From NCBI GenBank assembly GCA_002435955.1, contig DIWZ01000040.1:1-26292 (forward strand): DNA of 26,292 bases. The letters run 5' to 3'. Below the pieces are notes generated by a model. It searched no databases and was not told the origin of the DNA. It saw only the letters and a program-made list of their open reading frames with translations. Each line of letters starts with the position of its first letter. The stretch's first letter is position 1. Both the position numbers and the translations under genes were made by a program. Below are positions 15,628 to 20,863 of this stretch, piece by piece. Source of the stretch: Pelobacter sp. UBA6093. Its GTDB lineage: Bacteria > Desulfobacterota > Desulfuromonadia > Desulfuromonadales > Syntrophotaleaceae.

Positions 15628-15992
15628 AACACTTACCTCCGAGGAATCTGTCGGACTATCCGGGCCGAATTTGCAGCCGGCGCATGGATAGTCCGACAGA
15701 CTCCTAGAAGTTATTGCTATTTATTTCCAAGCACCAAACGAGGAACACACTAGCGTACCAGAACCTCCGCCAATCTTAAAAACCCACAAACAAATAACCA
15801 GGAGCTTTCGGTGTTTTACTGATGGTGAAATTAAAGACTCCCACCGATCATACTGACTGCCCAAAAGGCATAATCGCATGGGCATCACCGAACCTGCCAG
15901 TCAGGTATAATGGGAGAGGTGCCAAAAATCTCTGACCCGCGCAAGGGGAGCTTATTCACCATGCTACCAGGGTTTATGGAGGAGTTTTTACC
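15628..15992. other. Intergenic region: IS-derived repeat and nirK-relic leader
   Basis: Between the divergent ttcA and the nirK relic lies a repeat pair (15642-15705), then AT-richer non-coding DNA. A consensus -10 box TATAAT is at 15906-15911, overlapped by the small dyad ACCTG (15892-15896)/CAGGT (15902-15906). No good -35 box is seen 16-18 bp upstream, which would fit an activator-dependent promoter for the downstream relic. No gene or FNR-type TTGAT-N4-ATCAA box was found. Confidence 0.4.
15642..15705. repeat. 20-bp inverted-repeat pair, MITE-like IS remnant
   Basis: AGGAATCTGTCGGACTATCC (15642-15661) is inverted at 15686-15705 with one mismatch; the two arms are only 24 nt apart. The left arm plus its next 8 bases (15642-15669) matches 25 of 28 positions of the sequence at 26173-26200, which precedes a probable transposase start. 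The simplest reading is two terminal repeats of one insertion-sequence family left after loss of the interior, or a tiny non-autonomous derivative (MITE). The pair abuts the ttcA Shine-Dalgarno. Confidence 0.75.
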
Positions 15993-16328
15993 ATGATACA
16001 TTTTCTCGCCTCGAGGGTAGTTCCCATCCGGGTTTTCCTGATGGATACTTTGCTGCCCCTCTCACTCTGCGCTTTTCTGCTTTTGGTTCCAGTGACTGTC
16101 AAGGCAGAGGAAGAAGACGTTCGTCCCCAGTTGGAACGCATTCGGCAGACCCTGGTACCTCCTCCCGCCGTCCCCTCGCACGAACAGTCCCTGGCCGGCC
16201 TGCCCAGAGTCGTCGAGGTGCGCCTGGTGGTGGAAGAAAAATAGCACCAGATCGCCCCCGATGGCGCGAGTCTCTGGGCCATGACATTCGGGGGCACGGT
16301 TCCGGGGCCACTTATCGTCGTTCACCAA
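15993..16328 (+). pseudogene. Copper nitrite reductase (nirK) N-terminal relic
   Basis: The open part (15993-16244, 83 codons) begins after a strong GGAGGAG and encodes a signal peptide ending near VKAEEE. LERIRQTLVPPPAVPSHEQS and LPRVVEVRLVVEEK follow, then TAG at 16242-16244. Reading on in the same frame gives HQIAPDGASLWAMTFGGTVP, GPLIVVHQ. This series aligns to the start of mature NirK (LPRV.VDLV.PPFV..HDQ, KVVEFTMTIEEKKIVIDD, HAMAFNGTVPGPLMVVHQ in the well-known Alcaligenes/Achromobacter enzymes). Similarity stops after VVHQ, before any copper ligand. The gene is therefore both nonsense-mutated and truncated, and cannot make an active enzyme. The 83-residue product might still be secreted. 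The downstream neighbour is a recombinase fragment, suggesting a recombination-driven deletion. Confidence 0.75.
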
Positions 16329-16360
16329 CGTAAGCTTCCCTGTCAAGTTGCCAGTTGTAA

Positions 16361-16615
16361 AGTAGAGTTCTGGCCGCGATTGGAGAGTTCGAACGAGAGC
16401 TGATCAAAGAACAATCCATGGAGAGCCGCGAAAAAGCTCTCGCTCGAGGAGTAAAGTTTGGGGTCAAGCCGAAACTGACCAAAAAGGAAATCGACGAGCT
16501 GATCAGGGATTTCGAAGCACCCGGCTGCAGCAAAACGGAAATTGCAGAGTATTACGGTATCAGCCGGTCATCGGTTTATCGACTATTCGTTGAAAACCGC
16601 CAACAGAGTGTCTGA
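16361..16615 (+). pseudogene. Serine recombinase (resolvase/invertase) C-terminal relic
   Basis: In one frame this reads AAIGEFERELIKEQ, then ARGVKFGVKPKLTKKEIDEL and CSKTEIAEYYGISRSSVYRL. That is the end of the catalytic-domain linker helix plus the Hin-like helix-turn-helix of serine recombinases. The catalytic domain with the active-site serine and arginines is missing: an in-frame TAA (16358-16360) precedes the segment, and nirK-like sequence ends 33 nt before it. A 65-residue frame from the ATG at 16418 could yield a free HTH domain, but that ATG lies inside the recombinase homology and has no good ribosome-binding site. A terminator follows directly (16634-16667). Confidence 0.8.
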
Positions 16616-16633
16616 AAAAAAGCGATTAATTGG

Positions 16634-16667
16634 AAAAAGCCCCCGGTCACAAAATCGGGGGCTTTTT
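16634..16667 (+). terminator. Intrinsic terminator after the recombinase relic
   Basis: AAAAAGCCCCCG (16634-16645) pairs perfectly with CGGGGGCTTTTT (16656-16667) around a 10-nt loop. A-run and T-run flank the stem, so it could work in both directions: for the plus-strand relic and for minus-strand transcripts coming from the baeRF/small-gene cluster. Confidence 0.9.
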
Positions 16668-16720
16668 CGTCTAAAAAGGGGTTAATTGTAAGAGCAGGGC
16701 GCCAGGTCGTGTATGCACAA

Positions 16721-16838
16721 TTATTTCTTTGTCAGCCCGATGACGCTGAAGACAATCGCTGCCACCACCAGCAGACAGCCAACCCGCCAGAACCACACTC
16801 CGCCGCCCATCCATCCAGCCGCCTGAATTATTCATCAT
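16721..16838 (-). pseudogene. Small Gly/Trp-rich membrane protein gene with 4-nt frameshift
   Basis: An AAAGGA ribosome-binding site precedes ATG at 16838. Translation starts MMNNSGGWM, matching the start of the fused gene at 17596 (MMNQTGGWMGGG). Here ATGG is duplicated in tandem, so the frame shifts. Removing the four bases restores WMGGGVWFWRVGCLLVVAAI then VFSVIGLTKK and a TAA stop (16721-16723): one hydrophobic helix with a basic end. The region is therefore a frameshifted gene for a roughly 38-residue single-span membrane protein. An internal ATG (16810) is in the correct frame and could still give a 29-residue form, though without a good ribosome-binding site. It lies 18 nt downstream of the baeRF gene. 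Confidence 0.6.
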
Positions 16839-16856
16839 GACAGTTCCTTTCTCTGC

Positions 16857-17279
16857 TCATTTTGTATCGATTGGCTGTCCGCCAAAATACTGTCGAACCT
16901 TTGCAGCTATCTGAGGGTCCGTCATATTGTCAGCCGTTTCAATGCAGGCGATGCGGTCTCCGAGGTTTTTTTCTTCAAGACGCACCTTCAACTCATCTTT
17001 TGCCACACCGGGACCCATTATCAGAACGGACTCTGCGTCACGGATGCAGTCAATAACCTCATCGTAAAACGAATTGAGTTGACCGGTAAAGACCCTCTGT
17101 CGGCTGCCATCCGCGGGTACTTTCTGTGCTTCAAAATTACCCTGAAGAGGCGTGCTGCCGGTACGTCTCAGTTGTTTTTCGGCATGTGACGATATCTGTT
17201 TGATCTCTTCACCTGTGGTCGAAACAATAACTACAATTGCCTGCCTGTGATCGACCCATAAGCCCGCTTTTGTTTTCAT
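16857..17279 (-). CDS. Release-factor-like (baeRF / eRF1 domain 3-type) protein
   Basis: The 140-residue protein begins MKTKAGLWVDHRQAIVVIVS and contains YDEVIDCIRDAESVLIMGPG and ETADNMTDPQIAAKVRQYF. This pattern is typical of short bacterial proteins related to the C-terminal domain of archaeo-eukaryotic release factors (baeRF group, often annotated as translational-machinery or host-attachment-like proteins). Family members are proposed to act at the ribosome; biochemical function is not established. The Shine-Dalgarno AAGGAG precedes the ATG. It sits 17 nt after the PRC-barrel fusion gene and 18 nt before the broken small membrane gene, forming a three-gene minus-strand cluster. Such genes often accompany PRC-barrel stress proteins. 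Confidence 0.7.
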   Translation of the reverse strand: MKTKAGLWVDHRQAIVVIVSTTGEEIKQISSHAEKQLRRTGSTPLQGNFEAQKVPADGSRQRVFTGQLNSFYDEVIDCIRDAESVLIMGPGVAKDELKVRLEEKNLGDRIACIETADNMTDPQIAAKVRQYFGGQPIDTK

Positions 17280-17296
17280 ATTTGACTCCTTTTCAA

Positions 17297-17596
17297 CTAT
17301 TTCGTCGTTCTATTTTCGTCGGGAATGTCTGTCCAGTAAACTTTGCGACTGTAATGTATATGCAAAATGGTCTCATAACCCCGTGTCAGCAGAAATTCCA
17401 ACGTGTGTTCCGGTGACTCCTTAATGGCTTCAAGGGGAAGATCGACGTATATTTTAGAATCGACCCATCTGACGCGCTCGATCCATTGGGGTGATACCAG
17501 AACCTTTTTTCTCGGCCACCAGTTTCGCGTATCCACAACCAGATAACGGATCGTCCACGTCCCACCGCCCATCCATCCGCCTGTTTGATTCATCAT
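17297..17596 (-). CDS. PRC-barrel C-terminal fragment fused to a small-protein N-terminus
   Basis: The 99-residue product starts MMNQTGGWMGGGTW, the same start as the small membrane protein gene at 16838. It continues directly as TIRYLVVDTRNWWPRKKVLV, SPQWIERVRW, KIYVDLPLEAIKESPEH and YETILHIHYSRKVYW. The second part is the later half of the PRC-barrel protein family (normally preceded by a strand like DGxIGxVxDFxFDDETW). The first strands of the barrel are missing, so the gene appears to be a chimera joined at a shared Gly/Thr-Trp codon run. The start is ATG 17596 (or 17593) with only a weak ribosome-binding site; an open frame extends to 17701 without family similarity. Whether it folds or functions is uncertain; it may be a relic. 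Confidence 0.6.
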   Translation of the reverse strand: MMNQTGGWMGGGTWTIRYLVVDTRNWWPRKKVLVSPQWIERVRWVDSKIYVDLPLEAIKESPEHTLEFLLTRGYETILHIHYSRKVYWTDIPDENRTTK

Positions 17597-18300
17597 ATCG
17601 ATCTTGCTTTGTTTGCGTTGCGACCGACCCACCACCGGACAAACAAGAACGTGAGGGGAGGCAGCAGCGTCATTTGGAGTAGCGGCACAGGCCCGAGTCA
17701 AACCAGGGCACCACGGGCATGTGTTTCACATCCGCGATTGTCAGCGGCCGAATCAGCAGATCAGATATTGATTCGCGCTCTCCTCATGGCCAGCCACGTG
17801 CAAATCCCGCGCGCAGTAACCCGGTGGCGAGGTCGGCGCAGCGCCGCGTCAGTCGCCATCATTCGCCCGATAAAGGTTTTTTCTTCCAACAGGACCTCAT
17901 TGATTCGACAACAGAACGACTCTCAGTAATTTTAACCAATCATATCGAATCCTCACAAATCCACAAATCGATGCACCCCCGACCTTGTCTGCACTTATGG
18001 CACCCGTTCAGCTTCGTGTGTGCTTAAAGAAGTTTGGATCAGATCACGGCGCTGCTTGTAAGTTTTTCCGGATGGGAGGGGCGGTTCCGGAATTCTCGGA
18101 TGCCCCCAATGCTTTGCCGAGAAGCTGGGTACGAACTTGAACAGGCGATGCAAGGCCGGCATGAACTGTTAGAGTTGGGGACAGGTGCATACAGGTAAAG
18201 AGAAGCGGGGTGTGACGGATTTCCCGAAAAGGGAGTGATCCGGCCGGCATAACCAACACTCTAAACGCGGCGTAAGCCGCTAATAATTCGCAGAAAAAGA
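17597..18300. other. About 700 bp without a convincing gene
   Basis: No reading frame here resembles a known family, and the open frames (for example 17719-18027 plus, 18044-18313 minus) lack ribosome-binding sites. A possible minus-strand promoter is TTGTGA (17958-17953), 18 nt, TAAAAT (17934-17929), which would give a leader of over 300 nt to the PRC fusion gene. A small hairpin GCGGC-GTAA-GCCGC lies near 18266-18280. The composition looks like degraded DNA at an island junction. Confidence 0.4.
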
Positions 18301-18338
18301 AAACCCGTCGCACAACCGGACGCGGTTAGTGGACGGGT
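18294..18338 (-). terminator. Intrinsic terminator with nested stem, downstream of tRNA-like 3' end
   Basis: On the minus strand ACCCGTC pairs with GACGGGT (plus 18332-18338 and 18303-18309), with a nested AACCG/CGGTT stem inside. T-rich sequence follows the outer stem (complement of 18303-18294, one interruption). It lies 15 nt after the tRNA/tmRNA-3'-like end at 18353, the arrangement expected for a stable-RNA terminator. Confidence 0.65.
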
Positions 18339-18352
18339 ATGTCTTTTGTAAT

Positions 18353-18374
18353 TGGTGGGGTGGCGGGAATCGAA
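18353..18374 (-). other. tRNA/tmRNA 3'-end-like sequence, possible att site
   Basis: The minus strand reads TTCGATTCCCGCCACC followed by CCACCA: a T-loop (TTCGATT), the 3' half of a T-stem, an acceptor strand and CCA. This is the type of 3' fragment from tmRNA or tRNA genes that integrases use as attachment sites. Upstream bases (GGTGGC) do not pair perfectly as a T-stem, and no anticodon arm, tmRNA tag frame or 5' end is present. It is thus a fragment, not an intact RNA gene. With the AlpA-like gene 200 bp away it fits an island end. No second copy is in the window. Confidence 0.4.
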
Positions 18375-18559
18375 GCCACCACCCTCGTTTTGAGATTTAG
18401 CAACTTGTTCTTATTATTCAGTATGTTGCAGCGAATACCTAATGTTTTTTCCAGGTTTTCTTTCACCAAAGTTCAGGATAATTCGGGTAAATTTGCATCG
18501 AAGGCGGGCAGGAAACCGACGCGACCTACCCATAACCGAGTAGGCACCATCGAGTTGAG

Positions 18560-18805
18560 GTGACGCTTTCAACGTGGTCAGCTTATCAAAATGATCACCA
18601 CTGTGCCAAGCAAATTTTCATTGATGGCCAACAGGCGATTGGCCCAAAAACCGATCCGCCTATTCCGGCTGTAATCCCGGTTTCCAAATCAACCTGGCGG
18701 GAGGGAGTCAAAACAGGGCGATTTCCCAAACCGGTGAAGTTATCGCCGCGAACAACGGCCTGGAGAGTGGAGGATATTCGCGCGTTAATCGAAATGCTGG
18801 GGTAA
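18560..18805 (+). CDS. AlpA-like phage/island HTH regulator
   Basis: The 81-residue frame ends with PPIPAVIPVSKSTWREGVKT, GRFPKPVKLSPRTTAWRVED and IRALIEMLG, the characteristic sequence of AlpA-family regulators (MerR/excisionase-like HTH) that control prophage or island integrase genes. No integrase is found beside it. The start is uncertain: GTG at 18560 with a weak GAG-rich upstream is the longest option, but the first 25 residues are not family-like. The gene may have lost its proper 5' end. Its position next to a tRNA-3'-like sequence supports an integrative-element remnant. Confidence 0.6.
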   Translation: MTLSTWSAYQNDHHCAKQIFIDGQQAIGPKTDPPIPAVIPVSKSTWREGVKTGRFPKPVKLSPRTTAWRVEDIRALIEMLG

Positions 18806-18907
18806 TTCAAGAGGGCCTGAACTGCACAATTCGATTTTTACTGGCCTGTCTCGCGTCAACTATCCCACATGCCGTGCTATCCAGAAGACCCCATTAGTAA
18901 ATAATGG

Positions 18908-19687
18908 TCAATTGCGACCTGCCATCACTCCGCCATCTACATCCCATACGACCCCGGTAACCCAATCGGCTTCGTCGGACAGTAAGAAATCGATAACACT
19001 TGCGATATCTTCAACCCTGCCGACACGTCCGATGGGGTGGAAGGCATCGAAGGCTTCCGTAAGGGTTTTCTCGATCCGGTCTTTGTCAATAAATGCGCCG
19101 TATATCGGGGTCACAACAACGGCCGGGGAGACCGCGTTGGCGCGGATTTTATAATCTGCCAGTTCCATTGCCAAGTGCTGAGTTAAGGAGTGCAAACCGG
19201 CTTTTGCCATTGAATAGGCGGATGAAGGGGTTGCCTTGATCGCCTGTTTGGCCCACATAGAGCCGATATTGACGATGGCTCCTCCGCCGTGGGCTTTCAT
19301 GTTTTCGGCGACCGCTTGGGTGATAAAAAAGAAGCTTTTGTTTAGATCCAGGTATGTGTCGTAATCCTCCCGGGTATGATCAAGAAAAGGTGTCGGCTTG
19401 AAGGTGCCTGCTGCATTCACCAGGTACCGCAGATGTCGGGATTCGTTTTTGATGGCCTTGATGGCCATATCCACTTCGGCCTGCTTGTACAGATCTGCTA
19501 CCATCAAATCTATAGCGCCGGAACCCTGTCGGGCCAACTCACTTTTGGCGGATTCGAGACGCTCTGGGTTGTGCGCCAGGAGAATCAGGTCCACACCTCG
19601 ACCCCGCAGCCGGCGTGCTGTTTCTTTGCCCATGCCGCTTGAACCCCCGACGATCAATGCTGCTTTATTCGCTGAGTTTGTCATCAT
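18908..19687 (-). CDS. SDR-family NAD(P)-dependent oxidoreductase
   Basis: The 259-residue classical short-chain dehydrogenase/reductase has cofactor motif GGSSGMG (14-20), structural NAAG (91-94), catalytic S143 (VNIGSMWAK) and YSMAK with Y158 and K162. The C-terminus WVTGVVWDVDGGVMAGR is typical. The ATG at 19687 was chosen because AAGGAG sits 6 nt upstream; the ORF's first ATG (19693) overlaps this site. The substrate cannot be told from sequence. It is a single gene between the AlpA-like regulator and the toxin-antitoxin pair. Confidence 0.88.
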   Translation of the reverse strand: MMTNSANKAALIVGGSSGMGKETARRLRGRGVDLILLAHNPERLESAKSELARQGSGAIDLMVADLYKQAEVDMAIKAIKNESRHLRYLVNAAGTFKPTPFLDHTREDYDTYLDLNKSFFFITQAVAENMKAHGGGAIVNIGSMWAKQAIKATPSSAYSMAKAGLHSLTQHLAMELADYKIRANAVSPAVVVTPIYGAFIDKDRIEKTLTEAFDAFHPIGRVGRVEDIASVIDFLLSDEADWVTGVVWDVDGGVMAGRN

Positions 19688-19774
19688 GGACATCTCCTTC
19701 CTCTTTCATTGCTCCATTGTCAGACACCGAAAAATTGAGATCCTGATTCTGTCCAAAATATAGCACATTGTAAG

Positions 19775-19806
19775 AAAAGCCCTCGATTCGAAGATCGGGG
19801 GCTTTT
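19775..19806 (-). terminator. Intrinsic terminator after the GNAT toxin gene
   Basis: AAAAGCCCTCGAT (19775-19787) pairs with ATCGGGGGCTTTT (19794-19806), with one G-T wobble and a 6-nt loop. It lies about 50 nt past the stop of the acetyltransferase gene and separates it from the SDR gene on the same strand. Confidence 0.85.
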
Positions 19807-19857
19807 GAAGTGTCTCTGCTAGCCATAATGGCTGACAGGGATGCGCGGTCTATCTCT

Positions 19858-20367
19858 TTATTTGCCGAGCACCTCCACAGCCGCTGCCAAGACGGCTAAC
19901 GGCAAAAAGAGCGTGAGCGGGTTGTCAGGTAGGGGAATAAAGCCATATTGCTCATAGTATTCGCGGGCGCCTTGGTTTTTAGCATCCACGAAAAAGCCGA
20001 TAATGCCGATGTTCCCGGATACGGACAGAGTGCGCCGCATTGCCTCAACCATCATGATCCCGCCAAGACCTTTTCGTTGATGATCGACTGAAACTGCCAG
20101 ACGCGCCAGTCTGGCCGCAGGTGCCTTGTTCGGGTATTTCTTGGTGTATTTTTGCGGCAGATCAGTCGCCACGACTTCACAGCCCGCCAGAGTAAAAAAC
20201 CCCAAGATCCTCGCAGGTTCCTCCATGTCGACTAGAACAAAAGTCCGCGCAATGCCTTTTTCATTGTGTTGACGGGCGGTCTTTTTCAGGTAATCATCTA
20301 GTTCTTGTTCGCCACAGTAAAATGCTTCGCGGTTGTGCTGCCTCGAAAGAAGCAGAATTTGCAGCAT
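19858..20367 (-). CDS. GNAT acetyltransferase toxin (TacT/AtaT-like)
   Basis: The 169-residue GNAT-fold protein carries the acetyl-CoA pyrophosphate loop QRKGLG (97-102) within RLARLAVSVDHQRKGLGGI, a FFVDAKNQGAREYYEQYGF motif near the end, and the N-terminal F.CGEQELDDYLKK..RQ segment typical of type II toxins. Such toxins acetylate aminoacyl-tRNA and stop translation. The ATG directly follows the antitoxin stop codon (no gap), the standard co-translated arrangement. A terminator follows. Confidence 0.88.
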   Translation of the reverse strand: MLQILLLSRQHNREAFYCGEQELDDYLKKTARQHNEKGIARTFVLVDMEEPARILGFFTLAGCEVVATDLPQKYTKKYPNKAPAARLARLAVSVDHQRKGLGGIMMVEAMRRTLSVSGNIGIIGFFVDAKNQGAREYYEQYGFIPLPDNPLTLFLPLAVLAAAVEVLGK

Positions 20368-20634
20368 TTAAAGCCGCTCCTTGTGTGCACGGAAGGCAGC
20401 CAACAGTTTTTCGTTTGGCGGCGGCGGATTCTCGATCGCATTGAAAAACTTTTCTGAATCTTTCGCGCTTAATCGAATGATATCCTGCTCTTCAATCACG
20501 TTCTGCGCCCGCTCTAGTGCAGATTGAACAAGGAATTGATTCACTGTCGAGCCAACCAGGGCCGCAGCGCGCGTTAGCGTCTCAAAAACTCTCTCGTCCA
20601 CTCGCGCTGAAATACGCTCTGTTTTTCCAGCCAT
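20368..20634 (-). CDS. DUF1778 ribbon-helix-helix antitoxin (TacA-like)
   Basis: The 88-residue protein starts MAGKTERISARVDERVFETL, a ribbon-helix-helix DNA-binding domain, and continues with a toxin-neutralising C-terminus (SALERAQNVIEEQDIIRLSA). This is DUF1778, the usual partner of GNAT toxins. The ATG at 20634 is preferred to 20649 because TGGAG lies 9 nt before it and the upstream ATG has no site. Antitoxin and toxin together should bind their own promoter; two tandem palindromic repeats lie 51-91 nt upstream (20685-20725). Confidence 0.9.
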   Translation of the reverse strand: MAGKTERISARVDERVFETLTRAAALVGSTVNQFLVQSALERAQNVIEEQDIIRLSAKDSEKFFNAIENPPPPNEKLLAAFRAHKERL

Positions 20635-20684
20635 GATAGAGTTCTCCATTTATGTAAATATTGGATTTTGTGTGAGAATATCAG

Positions 20685-20725
20685 AATGACGCCAAAATGG
20701 CAACACCAATGACGCCATATTGGCA
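20685..20725. promoter_or_regulatory. Tandem operator-like repeats upstream of the toxin-antitoxin operon
   Basis: AATGACGCCAAAATGGCA (20685-20702) and AATGACGCCATATTGGCA (20708-20725) are direct repeats identical at 16 of 18 positions, with starts 23 bp apart (about two helical turns). Each contains the dyad GCCA-N3-TGGC. Ribbon-helix-helix antitoxins typically bind such repeated dyads to autorepress. No other use for the repeats is visible. Confidence 0.6.
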
Positions 20726-20863
20726 CCTCTGCCAGAGAGGCCCCAATCGGGGAGATCTTTAACTCACTAACTCACCAGGGGCAATTCTCCATTTTCGGCT
20801 GAGGCAAAACAGATCCTTTCTCAATATGGGCCAGGTTGCTGCCGACGAAATTATGCGTAAACA

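Noticed and set aside
17593..17673. 26-codon minus-strand ORF overlapping the start of the PRC fusion gene (ATGA overlap)
   Set aside because: The overlap suggests coupling, but there is no ribosome-binding site and the sequence is not recognised; likely chance.
18044..18313. 89-codon minus-strand ORF
   Set aside because: Its start overlaps the terminator stem, there is no ribosome-binding site and no family similarity.
18353..18700. Possible full tmRNA or tRNA gene on the minus strand
   Set aside because: Only the 3' T-arm/acceptor-like end is seen; no tag-peptide frame, no 5' acceptor strand and no anticodon arm were found.
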